A DNA stretch of 64,000 bases, from positions 1,488,001 through 1,552,000 of the forward strand of contig NC_047082.1 of the NCBI RefSeq assembly GCF_902459465.1, read 5' to 3'. The stretch comes from Asterias rubens (taxonomy: Eukaryota > Echinodermata > Asteroidea > Forcipulatida > Asteriidae). The notes under the pieces are model-generated. The model had not been told where the DNA came from. It saw nothing but the letters and a program-made list of their open reading frames with translations, and made no database searches. This document shows, one piece after another, positions 48,201-57,200 of this stretch. Position numbers and translations under genes: made by a program. Numbering within the stretch: position 1 is the stretch's first letter; every line of letters begins with the position of its first letter.

Positions 48201-50207
48201 TATTCAACTCAGAGGTCAGTGAACTTTCCATTTCAGTTACTTAACCTTCCATAATTAACTGAATATGAAATGGATGTCTGTTTCAGAGGATTCTAATAAT
48301 AGAGTATTTTGTTAAATACCAATCAGATGAAAGCTGCATTTGCTCGAAAAAGAGGGACAAGAATAAGAGCACTTGGATGGGGAACATCGAGCGGGGTGAG
48401 TACATACGTCTCGACTCGTTGTTCGTGACGAAAGACTCATCGATTACTGGTTCCTTATTCGTTGTTAATGTTTGTTTATTTGGGTTTTTTTCAATGGTTG
48501 GTTTTCAGTCCACATCCGGGCATGTCAGCAAGCAGGTCACGGAGTTAACATACTTGCCCAGCCCAGCCGACGGAGGGCGTAAAGATGCAGATGAATCTGC
48601 ATTCAATTTCGCCGAACAAGGTTACTTTTGCTCCTTCTCCTTCTCAATGGATTTCCCAAGGGCCTTTTCGAAACCACGGATTCTGATTGGGCCTTCGAAA
48701 GGCTTTCGTCTGCATCATAGCCTCATACTAGAAAGCGCACATTTGACACAGAGCCTGAGCTGGAGCCCAAGCCCAGAAGCCATGGTTTCGAAAGGGGCTA
48801 TGGGGAATTGTTGGCGGAAAGCATGAGGTCACTTGGCGCGTGTGTTTTAATGACCGCGACCAAATAAAAGTTTCTGTTACGGGTCATCTATCACTGAGCC
48901 AAAACCGAAACACTTGTATACGGCGTAAAAAGCGCATCTCTAGATTATCTAATGTATAATTAAAATTTTCTTATCAAATGATATTGTAAATTTTAAATCC
49001 ATTGCTTAGGCCTCAATGTGTTTATATTGTTCTCATTGTTACTCAGGGATTGCACCGCCAAGAATTGAAGCGCCTCTCCTGTCAAGTAAACCTAAGGTAA
49101 TAGAAATACACATGGCCTCATTTCGGTAGGGCACCCTCTCGCCTAGAGATCAAATGGAGGTTGTTCATTGGCCAATCCTGTGCGCCTCGCGTTCAGTTGA
49201 TTTCCAATCGTTTTACCTCTAAGAAGGCAGCTGGATGACGTCATTCCACTAGCCTATAGATGCAATACCTAGAAACGCATTAGTCTTCTTACCGTCGTTT
49301 GAACAGTTTTGTCAAGCCACAAATGGCATATAAATGCGCGGTGGTTCGTGTAAAACGAGACCACATAGCGCATTGTACTAAGACTATTCTGATCATCATC
49401 CTGAATTGTGTCAAAGAGGGATTGCCAGAAAACAAATCTGTGATTGTGCGTGTGTTTGTTGTTTGTGAGTTATTGTGTTTGCTATGGATAGAATGAAAAC
49501 TCGATGACATTTTGTACTCCTTTAAAGGTGCATTGTGTTGCGATAAATACCAGGACGATTCTACAGGAAACTACACGGATTTATGACCCGAGAGGGCTTG
49601 TTTGTTTCGATGACGACTGTGAATGTGTTGAGCCAACTACTGGTAATGATAACTTCACGTCTTTGAATGATGGTATGTGTTTGTTTGATATCTGATCTGC
49701 CAATTTTCAAGAGGGTCATAAATTATAACCAATTTAAAATCAATCTTAAAAATTTTGAGTCAACTATGACATTTTTTCAATAGATAAAGTATAAATATAG
49801 TTAAATAGAAGAAAACCACTGTAGATATCTGAATATCTTAGGAAAATATCTGAACACAAATACATATTTTGCCCCTAGATACTTTAACACCAAACTTTAA
49901 CAGTTTATACCAATGTTTTTCATCCATTTCCGGGTCAGGTCAGGCCCCTTGCGATCCGAAATCGGGGTCAATTCTGACCCCCGTATTGGAAAAGACAGAA
50001 CCCGAGAGGGCCTCCTCTTTATCAAATAGCGAGAATGATGCCGGCTCGACCTCCGTATCATCATGGAGCAATAAACTAGATGGTATCATCAAGGCAGAAG
50101 TGGGTAAATCTTTAGCTTTCGTCGCAACAACTACTTCATCCGATACAATCAAAATGAAGTATATAGTTGTTGCTACGAAAGCCCATACAGTTTGTTTTAG
50201 TGTTTAG
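34705..50207 (+). CDS. Adhesion G-protein-coupled receptor A, mucin-like stalk, GAIN/GPS, 7TM, 22 exons
   Basis: Exons 34705-34761, 37946-37970, 38481-40780, 41361-41528, 41631-41678, 42021-42129, 42517-42636, 43206-43263, 43425-43563, 44184-44269, 44480-44582, 45453-45562, 46337-46442, 46558-46778, 47268-47334, 47633-47718, 48046-48214, 48327-48395, 48509-48620, 49047-49096, 49528-49642 and 49879-50207 give 1548 residues with phases matching throughout. Order: signal peptide (1-27, [16 protein letters not shown] core); Ser/Thr/Gln repeat stalk (28-770); CGEEV; GAIN domain (about 795-1060); GPS with PICVFW (1027-1032), EWSTWGC and CSCNHST, predicted cleavage S1063/T1064, tethered agonist TNFAVLMQ; seven helices from about 1082 to 1322, with the conserved Cys pair C1146 (TM3) and C1218 (ECL2) and [12 protein letters not shown] in TM6; tail [13 protein letters not shown] then an acidic, Ser-rich tail of about 200 residues. 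Family members sense extracellular ligands or force and signal through G proteins. The subfamily was not identified. The exon 1 to 3 link is inferred from frame and from the identical layout in receptor B. Confidence 0.88.
34822..35210 (+). mobile_element. ~370-bp inverted-repeat element (family 1), divergent
   Basis: TGGCACTGGACATTCATTTT at the left and ACGTGTCCAGTGCCCTAAA at the right. It belongs to a subfamily shared with the 52318 copy (interior TGCCTGAGAA/GCATGAGAAGGG). It lies in intron 1 of receptor A. Confidence 0.8.
35560..37130 (+). repeat. Direct repeat of ~370 bp, 2-3 copies, split by a palindrome
   Basis: GTTCTTGCACAAAATGTTTG through CCAGAAGCATTGTAGTTAA occurs at 35564-35916 and again at 36636-36986. 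A third, partial copy starts at 36990 (GAAGTTCTTGCACAAATTGT). The boundary between copies 1 and 2 is occupied by the palindrome at 35913-36634. It lies in intron 1 of receptor A. Confidence 0.85.
35913..36634. mobile_element. ~720-bp near-perfect palindrome with a TTAACCCT end
   Basis: Arms of about 350 bp face each other around 36274-36283 (CATCG...CGATG). The left end TTAACCCTCTAGTCCCTGCA begins with TTAA, the target of piggyBac-type transposases. The right arm stops at GGTGCAGTG, lacking the matching AGGGTTAA. A related, diverged element is seen at 56470-56830. Confidence 0.85.
37400..37765 (+). repeat. Tandem 'TTTTACATGAGTGG' repeat, about 115-bp unit
   Basis: GAGTAATTATTTTACATGAG through CAATATTGATGTAAAGTTTT (37445-37530) recurs at 37563-37645, with a decayed third part ending near 37765 (TTTTACACAAGTTGTG). 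It lies in intron 1 of receptor A. Confidence 0.75.
37772..37866 (-). mobile_element. Family 1 element, end fragment
   Basis: TACTGGACACTATTGGTTTA through GACGAGTAATGGAGAGCTGT, then a break. It lies in intron 1 of receptor A. Confidence 0.7.
38481..40700 (+). repeat. Coding tandem repeat, 54-bp unit (18 residues), stalk of receptor A
   Basis: About 41 copies of [18 protein letters not shown], with variants of 51 bp where AL becomes V. The array has a higher order: the block starting AVTQQ at 38521 recurs at 39325, a period of 804 bp made of 15 units, two of them short. Every unit is rich in Ser and Thr, so heavy O-glycosylation is expected. All lengths are multiples of three, so frame is kept. 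Confidence 0.95.
40925..41335 (+). repeat. Degenerate GACTG/GACTT pentamer array
   Basis: Over 400 bp of words such as GACTTGACTG, GACTGGACTGGACTGG and TGAACTGGA, filling most of intron 3 of receptor A. Confidence 0.85.
41719..41908. mobile_element. MITE with TTCGAAACCACGG end
   Basis: AGGCCCTTTCGAAACCACGG at the left; right end decayed (GTTTGGCGCCCTAAAGGC). A complete relative is at 48660-48799, fragments at 42205-42270 and 44625-44668. It lies in intron 5 of receptor A. Confidence 0.6.
42647..42873. mobile_element. Probable MITE, inverted ends
   Basis: CTGATGCGGTACTAGTATTG with GATTGGTGAT at the left is met by ATCTCCAATCAAGACTAACG and CAGTAC at the right; inner CGAACTACTGGAGGAG against CTCCAGTCCTCCG. 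It starts 11 bases into intron 7 of receptor A. Confidence 0.45.
43150..43186 (+). repeat. (AAT)n microsatellite at the end of a retroelement-like tail
   Basis: GTCAAATAAATAATAATAAT and on, 25 bases before exon 8 of receptor A. The preceding T-rich stretch resembles a LINE 3' UTR, but no coding remnant was seen. Confidence 0.6.
44669..45330. mobile_element. POU-octamer-rich foldback element, copy 1, with inserted retroelement tail
   Basis: The left end GGTGTCAGATGCAATTGTGT matches the two other copies. It contains TTTTGCATATGCAATCGTGT, GACACAACTGCATATGCAAT and TTAATGCATATGCAATAGTG. At 45062 a retroelement tail interrupts it, and the right end resumes after the (ATT)n run as GAATAGAGGACATAATTGCA. 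It lies in intron 11 of receptor A. Confidence 0.8.
45062..45309 (+). mobile_element. LINE or SINE 3' tail with (ATT)n end
   Basis: CTTCAAGAAATATCTCAAAA, then GTACAGCGCTGTGGTACTTT, GCGCTTTATAAATACC and about 110 bp of ATT repeat. This is the common tail shape of echinoderm non-LTR elements. It interrupts the foldback element of 44669-45330 in intron 11 of receptor A. Confidence 0.65.
45632..46092. mobile_element. POU-octamer-rich foldback element, copy 2, inverted
   Basis: GGTGTCGCATGCAATTATGT at the left and GGACACAATTGCATCTGACA at the right. The whole body is the reverse complement of copies 1 and 3 (ATGCTGCATACGTAGGTTCA, CCGCCGGATGGTTTTTGCAT). It lies in intron 12 of receptor A, 70 bases after the TM1 exon. 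Confidence 0.85.
48660..48799. mobile_element. MITE with TTCGAAACCACGG ends, complete
   Basis: GGGCCTTTTCGAAACCACGG at the left and CCATGGTTTCGAAAGGGGC at the right are inverted copies. It lies in intron 19 of receptor A, 40 bases after exon 19. Confidence 0.8.
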
Positions 50208-50485
50208 TTAGTGCATGAAGGACTAGTGCTACCCATATCAGAAAGACAGTGTAAAATGAAACTTTTTTTTTTTTTAACAGATAAGAGGTACGCCGAAAGG
50301 TGGCCCAATTCCGTGGCGATACTGGTAGATACATAAAACGCATCGTCTACCAGATTACTTAAGTGTCACTGAATGTTCGCCATGTTTGAATTCAATGGCA
50401 ACTTTCCTGTCTTGTTCTACATCGGGTCAGCAGACTGAAACTTGGAATACTGGATTTAACATTATGATTGTATGATATTGTAAAT

Positions 50486-50491
50486 AATAAA
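50486..50491 (+). other. Candidate poly(A) signal, receptor A
   Basis: AATAAA in GTAAATAATAAACAG, about 280 bases after the stop codon at 50205-50207. No other AATAAA was noticed between the two. Confidence 0.45.
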
Positions 50492-50669
50492 CAGTTAGTC
50501 ATTCCTATAAACTCTGACTCTAAACACTGGGACACCAATACAAGACGTATGACGTACACCACCTCCAGGCTCATGGATTACGTCAATCACCGGTGGAGAT
50601 TCTGTCCCGGAGATTGTGTGCCCCCCCCCCCCCCCCCTCCCTGGCGCCCTCTTTTGAAATAACTTCCTG

Positions 50670-51440
50670 GTGTCACACATATCCTGAACATCTGACGTCA
50701 CACTTCGAGGCTCGTTAATAACGACGCCAGAGACCGGTGTCAGATGCAATTGTGTCCGCCATGCAATACTGTCCGCTCCGGACACTTTTGCATATTCAAT
50801 CGTGTCCGGGGCTATGCAAAAACCGTCCGGTGGACATGACTGTATATGTACGTGCGCGCGTAAGCAGCATGTATGCAGCATGAATATTCACGTATTTTTA
50901 TGATTGCACCGAATTTTATGATTGCTGCGAATACCCAACGGCCGAACATTTCCCATGTCATTCATGACATGCGCTTAGCTTGTAAAAAAAAAGGCGAACG
51001 TGTTCCGTCGACCAAGGGCGTTTAATTTTCTGCAAGGACGGTTTTGCACGGGAGCGGACACAACTGCATATGCAAATGTGTCCGGGCGGACACAATTGCA
51101 TTATACAGCAGCGTCCGGGCGGAGACGATTGCATATGCAAAACCGTCCGGCGGACATTATTGCATATGCAATAATGTCCTCCGGATAGTATTGCATAGAG
51201 GACATAATTGCATGCGACACCGGCCTCAAAAAATAGTAATAATAAAATACCGGCGTGTAGCTTGACCTCTGAACTCGGTCATTTCACATAGAGACGCGCT
51301 GTCAACTTCTATAGCGGACGTGACAGCAGTGACTGTTTGGGCATCTATGTCACTGCACAGCAAACGATGATTGTATCCAATGGAATCAATGGATCTGACA
51401 GCGGTGACCTGTCTTCAGGGCCCAGTCTATGTCACACAGT
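50670..51440 (-). repeat. 'GACGTCAGATGTTCA' dispersed repeat interrupted by a foldback element
   Basis: CCTGAACATCTGACGTCACA at the left, then GCCAGAGACCGG, a 486-bp foldback, then ACCGGCGTGTAGCTTGACCT and GGTGACCTGTCTTCAG. The uninterrupted version is at 62310-62580 (AGAGACCCGTCTCCAAACCG, CGTGTACTTTCACC). Confidence 0.75.
50736..51221. mobile_element. POU-octamer-rich foldback element, copy 3, complete
   Basis: Ends GGTGTCAGATGCAATTGTGT and CATAATTGCATGCGACACC are inverted over about 40 bp. The right arm has GCATATGCAAATGTGTCCGG, GATTGCATATGCAAAACCGT and TATTGCATATGCAATAATGT. It is inserted in a dispersed repeat, with CCGG at both borders. Confidence 0.88.
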
Positions 51441-52315
51441 GCAAAAGGACGTTCACATGTGAACTGTTCATGTGGTGCGTAACTACAATCCGGCCAAACG
51501 TTGCTGGTCCCCGCCCCTTAAAATGCCTTATTACGCTTCAGTGGTATGTGTTTTTGTAAATCAACGTGGGAGTACATCATAATTGACTAAGGTGGCGCTG
51601 CTCATGTGGCGCCGCAGCTAGATTAATTGAATTAGAATTGAATTAACCTGTTGATTGTTTACTCGTTAAAGCAAATTAAAATCTATAAAAAAAAACACTA
51701 GTGTACTGAAGGATATCGAATCTAAAAATATTATAATGTTACTGAAGCCTTAAAGGGAAATTGAACAAGAAAAACAAACAAAGTAATAATTATGACATTC
51801 CTCTCTCTCTCTCTCACAATGTCCATTAAACGCTTCTGTTCTAACGAATTACCTTTTTCTTAAATCAACTTGTGGGAAGTTTGGCAATTGCTGGTCAAGC
51901 TATAATGTCAGATTAATGCGTAGCATGTGCATTTCTGACGTTTTAGATTGCTTTGTCTTTTGGATGTGTTTATAAACAATAAATTATAGATGCTTGATGT
52001 TCCTTTCAAATAAATTTAAACTTCAAGGCATATACTAGCATAAAAGCCTTTACCGTGATGATGATTGCGTTTATTTGTTGACAGTTTTGAGATTGTGAAC
52101 TCCATCCATCGAGTGTCTGATCAAAAGTTATGTGTGATCACTCTTGTCTTTATTACGTTGACTTTACCGAAGGGCTGTCAGATAGAAAACACATTACCCA
52201 GTTACACAAAGTAACTATATCAATCCTTAAACCATGGAAAACAAAAACTACGGTTGTTTTTGCGGCGTCTTGCATCGAGTTCAAAATACAGAGTAAGCAA
52301 CTATCTGTGTTCCTT
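51441..52315. other. Intergenic stretch, no gene
   Basis: AT-rich, with a short (CT)n run near 51800. No exon-like frame or repeat ends were seen. Part of the spacer between the two receptor genes. Confidence 0.45.
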
Positions 52316-52317
52316 AT

Positions 52318-53010
52318 TAAAGGCACTGGGACGTTTGGCATTTTGTCAAAGACCAGGGGCCAATTTCATAGAGCTGCTTAAGCAAAAAATTCGCTTAAGC
52401 ACGAAAATAGCTCGCTTATTTGAAACATGTTACTGGCTAAAATGTTATGCCATATACATTGCTTGTGACTGGTATTTAGCTGTTGTTAACTTATCATAAC
52501 AATTCAGTGGAGTCTTGGCCGGTAATCTGATTTTACTAGGCAAGGATTTTTTTGCTTCAGCAATTTTTTTTTGCTTAAGCAGCTCTATGAAATTTGGTCC
52601 AGTATTCGCACTTGGTGTATCCCAAACAACATGCATAACAAATCTGTGAAAATTCTGTCTCAATGGTCATCGAAGTTGCAACAAAAAAACGAATAAAGAA
52701 AGACACCACCGTTGCACAACTTTGCTTGCTTTGAGATGCCTGAGAAAGGCTTCATATCAGGTCGGAAGTCTTTCTCAGATTCAAAATAATTGTTGAGAAA
52801 TTACCTCTTTCTCAAAAACTACGTTACTTCAGAGGAGTTAAGTGTGCTGAGATATTTGTATGTGGTGCACTTAAAACAATAAATGATTATAGGGCGAGTC
52901 TTTCTCAATGTTTTTATACTATGCATTAATACCTCTTCGTTGCTCGTTGGCTAATTTCTGTATGCTAATATATATTTTGAGTAATTACAAAATGTGTCCA
53001 GTGCCTTTAA
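52318..53010 (+). mobile_element. Family 1 element interrupted by a second MITE
   Basis: AAAGGCACTGGGACGTTTGG at the left and AATGTGTCCAGTGCCTTTAA at the right. Positions 52356-52600 are a separate element inserted inside it, with a probable CAG target duplication. Confidence 0.85.
52356..52600. mobile_element. MITE family 2, nested in family 1 element
   Basis: Ends GGGGCCAATTTCATAGAGCT and AGCTCTATGAAATTTGGTCC are inverted copies. Other copies lie at 17545-17757 (decayed), 34264-34444, 54691-54865 and 62118-62303 (partial). Confidence 0.85.
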
Positions 53011-53297
53011 ACGGTTTAACTACTTTGTCATCGCAAAGACCATTGAGCCGTGTGACGCATGGATTCAGATCCGCAGTGTTTGCCCACAGCTCGCTAAGTG
53101 ATTTTAGACTTCACCAAATGAGCTCTTGAACACCCAAAGTGTATAATTATTACTCTTGTCGCAAACACGAGTGAGGTTGCGTGTGGATTTTTAATAACGG
53201 TACTACGGGACTTTGTTCCTTTTGCGAAAGAAATCTGGAAAATTAAAACGATCTTTTGATCAAGTTTTCGACCTTATCTACTGTCTTCAGTTGATAC

Positions 53298-54262
53298 ATG
53301 ATGCTTCGACTCACGGAGCTGGTAAGTTTGATGATTTCAATTTGATATTTATCTCGCATTTTTCAACTATAATCAAAATATAATTGTGACTAACGTCTTG
53401 GTCAAAACAAAATTATGCTTTTATCGCTTATCCTATAAATAGACCCTGTCCAAATTTAAATTTGAGGTTTTATTTGTTAATCGTTTGATTTGTATTGTCA
53501 ACTGAGTTTACGTTTGATTGGTATATCGAATGCAGCAAGGTATATGCTTTTTATATCCTGTTTTTGTATATCTTTTTAGATCTTTACTCGCTGTTTTCGG
53601 GTTGTTTGACTAAAATCGATGACTCGGTCAAACATTTTGGTGTACAGGGAACTGGATTTGTCATAGTCTATAATTAATATGATCTCATTATGTTTTTATA
53701 TCATACACAGGTATTTCTTTTGGCCACGATCAAATGTAAGTTATTATTGCCTAATTTCATTTTTTCCATATTATTCGAAATATTGTCTGATTTTTTAAAA
53801 ACGAAATGTTATTGCAATTGGCAATAATACTTGGTCGCATAAAGCCCGGTTTAGACGTCACGCAAAAACAAGGCGCATTTCTTACCTTATACCTTATTGG
53901 GAAAACGGCGCGTTCATTTGTTTGTTTGTTTGTTTGTTTGTTTGTTTGTTTGTTTGTTTGTTTGTTTGTTTGTTTGTTTGTTCGTTCGTTCGTTCGTTCG
54001 TTCGTTCGTTCGTTCGTTCGTTCGTTCGTTCGTTCGTTCGTTCGTTCGTTCGTTCGTTCGTTCGTTCGTTCGTTCGTTCGTTCGTTCGTTCGTTCGTTCG
54101 TTCGTTCGTTCGTTCGTTCGTTCGTTCGTTCGTTCGTTCGTTCGTTCGTTCGTTCGTTCGTTCGTTCGTTCGTTCGTTCGTTCGTTCGTTCGTTCGTTCG
54201 TTCGTTCGTTCGTTCGTTCGTTCGTTCGTTCGTTCGCTCGCTCGCTCGCTCGCTCGCTCGCT

Positions 54263-54293
<31 letters not shown>

Positions 54294-57200
54294 TCGTTCG
54301 TTCGTTCGTTCGTTCGTTCGTTCGTTCGTTCGTTCGTTCGTTCGTTCGTTCGTTCGTTCGTTCGTTCGTTTGTTTGTTTGTTTGTTTGTTTCCAAGTATC
54401 ACAATATATAATCTTAAAACATACAGGCACTTTCACTTCTGCATAAGTCTTGCATTGGGTAAATTGGGGGTGGGGGAACCAAAATTCGTTTCTCATGCAT
54501 TTTCTCGCGAAGAAGAATGAACCGGAAAAATCCAGCGACTCGTCTACGGCGCGGCATGGCTGTTGGCTGAAACGACAACATTAAGTATCAGAGGATTGGA
54601 CTTTTGGGATTCCGGCCAGCGTGTTTACGGTCATAACCATGGTACTGCAGACTTTGATGTAGCTGTTTTGCAATATAACTCAATTCCTGTGCCCAATTTC
54701 ATAGAGCTGCTCAAGAACAAAAAAAATAGTTTAGCACAACAAAAATAATGCTTACCAGAATGAGGTTACCAGCCAAAATAACATTTCACATGTACGATCG
54801 GTGAGTGGTATCCTGCTCTTTTCTGCTAAGAAATCTGCTGAAAAGCAGCTCTATGAAATTGGGCCCTGTTACTTGTTATGCTGAATATAAACACGTTCAC
54901 TGTCATTGAGTGTTGCAATTTCTGTTCGAACCACTTTTAGGTAATGTGACTGCCACAACCGAATCAATTATCCCAACCTACCACAACCCAACTTCAACTA
55001 CCAGCCCAACTTCAACTAAACAATTAACCACTATCAACCTAAATGCAACCACTACCGACACAAATGCAACTACTGCCTACCCAAATGCAACCACTATCAA
55101 CCCAAATGCAACTGACCAGTTAACCACTATCAACCCAAATGCAACTACTGCCTACCCAAATGCAACTACTATCAACCCAAATGCAACTACTGCCAACCCA
55201 AATGCAACTACTGCCAACCCAAATGCAACTACTGCCAACCCAAATGCAACTACTGTCAACCCAAATGCAACTGACCAGTTAACCACTATCAACCCAAATG
55301 CAACTGACCCGTTAACCACTACCAACCCAACTGATCATCAATCTACAAGTGACCAATCAACGGCCATGTATCAACCTACAACTGACCAATCAACGACAAT
55401 GTATCAATCTACAACTGACCAATCAACGGCCATGTATCAACCTACAACTGACCAATCAACAACCATGTATCAATCTACAAGTGACCAATCAACGGCCATG
55501 TATCAACCTACAACTGACCAATCAACGACCATGTATCAATCTACAACTGACCAATCAACGACCATGTTTCAATTTACAACTGACCAATCAACGACCATGT
55601 ATCAATCTACACCCCTTGTCGAGTCAACCAACGAAATGACAACAGCAGCTCCACCATATTTCTGCGGGGGACCAGTGGACACTTTTGAGGTATGTTGGAT
55701 TAGTGTGACGTAGTGGTGACGTGATTAGGTCAAAATAATGTGACATTCTTATCGGATCGACAGACATTTTGGGATTTCCCCCTGCAGTGTTGTCCTATGA
55801 TAAAAATTTTAAACGTGTCCCCTGTACAAACATAAGGGCAAACACTAACAATGTTACTTTTGTATAATTTGGTTTGCGGTAACACCATGTGTGTATCTAC
55901 TTACCAGGTAGAGTTGTTCTTAGGGAACTGTCTTGCTTTATTCTACTGCCGCGGAGTAGATAAATGGAGGTTCGGGAGACTTCTCAGTTCTGTTACTTTT
56001 CTTTTGTGTTTCATTTATAACAAAACCTGCCCACAAAGTTACTCTCGTACGTACAAATATTTTATTGGGTCTGTTGCCATGCATTAGAGAAATGCAAAGT
56101 TCAAACCATGGCAACTGATCCCTACAGGCTGAGGAAGATGTGCAAACAAAAGAAAGGGCATTAAAAAAAACCTCTCAACTCGAAACTATATAAAACTGGT
56201 CATCTGTGACCGAAACAAAACACAACAGAAAGGCCCCCTTCTCTCATCTTTAAACGTGACCAATAGTCCACCTGTCCTATCTAGTGCTTACTCAGTCAAT
56301 CATGTTCAGAAGACCTCAATTATTTCCATTCCAATCGCTTGAGTTTGCTGACAAGATGATCATTTTCCGAGACTCTGTCAGTAAATATTACTAGAATTTC
56401 GGTTCGAATTTCAAAAGATACCCAAAGCTTGTTGTTTTTTCACGTACAATTGTCCTTTTCGTTAATGATGTCATGATTATTAATTTAGGTTCAGAAGTGA
56501 TAAATTAATACAAGGGAAACAGCAACATGAATGCCTCTCGTTAACGGCTATACCAGTAATTTTTGTATAATGATTTGTTTTTCAAGGATGAACAAAATTG
56601 TTTTTGAAGGCTTTCACCTCGCACCAATGCTCATAATGATTAATTGCATGCCGAGTCATTAGTTTTTCGACATTATCATGGTGATGAAAGAAAATCACAT
56701 TAAAGCTAATTAGTTTCACCGTACAAGTGAATGGTAAAGGAGGAACTCACTATGAACACAAACAATTATTGTCCATCCTATAAAAAATAATCGCTACAAA
56801 ATTAACGAGAGGCACTTCATCCATGCAAGTATTATAAATAATTCACATGAGATATTCGATGATAAAAATAAAAGAAATGAAAACTAACGAAAAGGGAGAT
56901 AAAAAAATACATTATAAGTAACAATATTTGGAAATTGCACTTTGAAACACGTTCTTAATTACTGAAAGAGTCTTGAAAACTAGACATTATTCATTGCAGC
57001 AAACTCGAGCGACGGGGATTAAAAAAAATAAAAATAAATAGACCTTTCCCAAACTTTCCATTTCATGGGAGTGAAATTTGTGAAACTGTTTACTAAAAGA
57101 AGGGGTTGCCTTCATGAAAATACTCTATATCTAACTAATTAATGATAACATGTTAAGCTTTTGATAAAGCCAAAAACAGTTAGTTATTGGCTGGATGTTT

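Noticed and set aside
48287-48395. Exon starting at 48287 ([12 protein letters not shown]) as the first tail exon
   Set aside because: Its frame does not match the phase of the 48395 donor and the next exon. The start at 48327 does, and gives a tail typical for the family. It is kept only as a possible alternative.
53757-54520. Long open frames of the type VRSFVRSF and TNERTNER on both strands
   Set aside because: They come from the tetranucleotide array, which is open in several frames because its unit has no stop.
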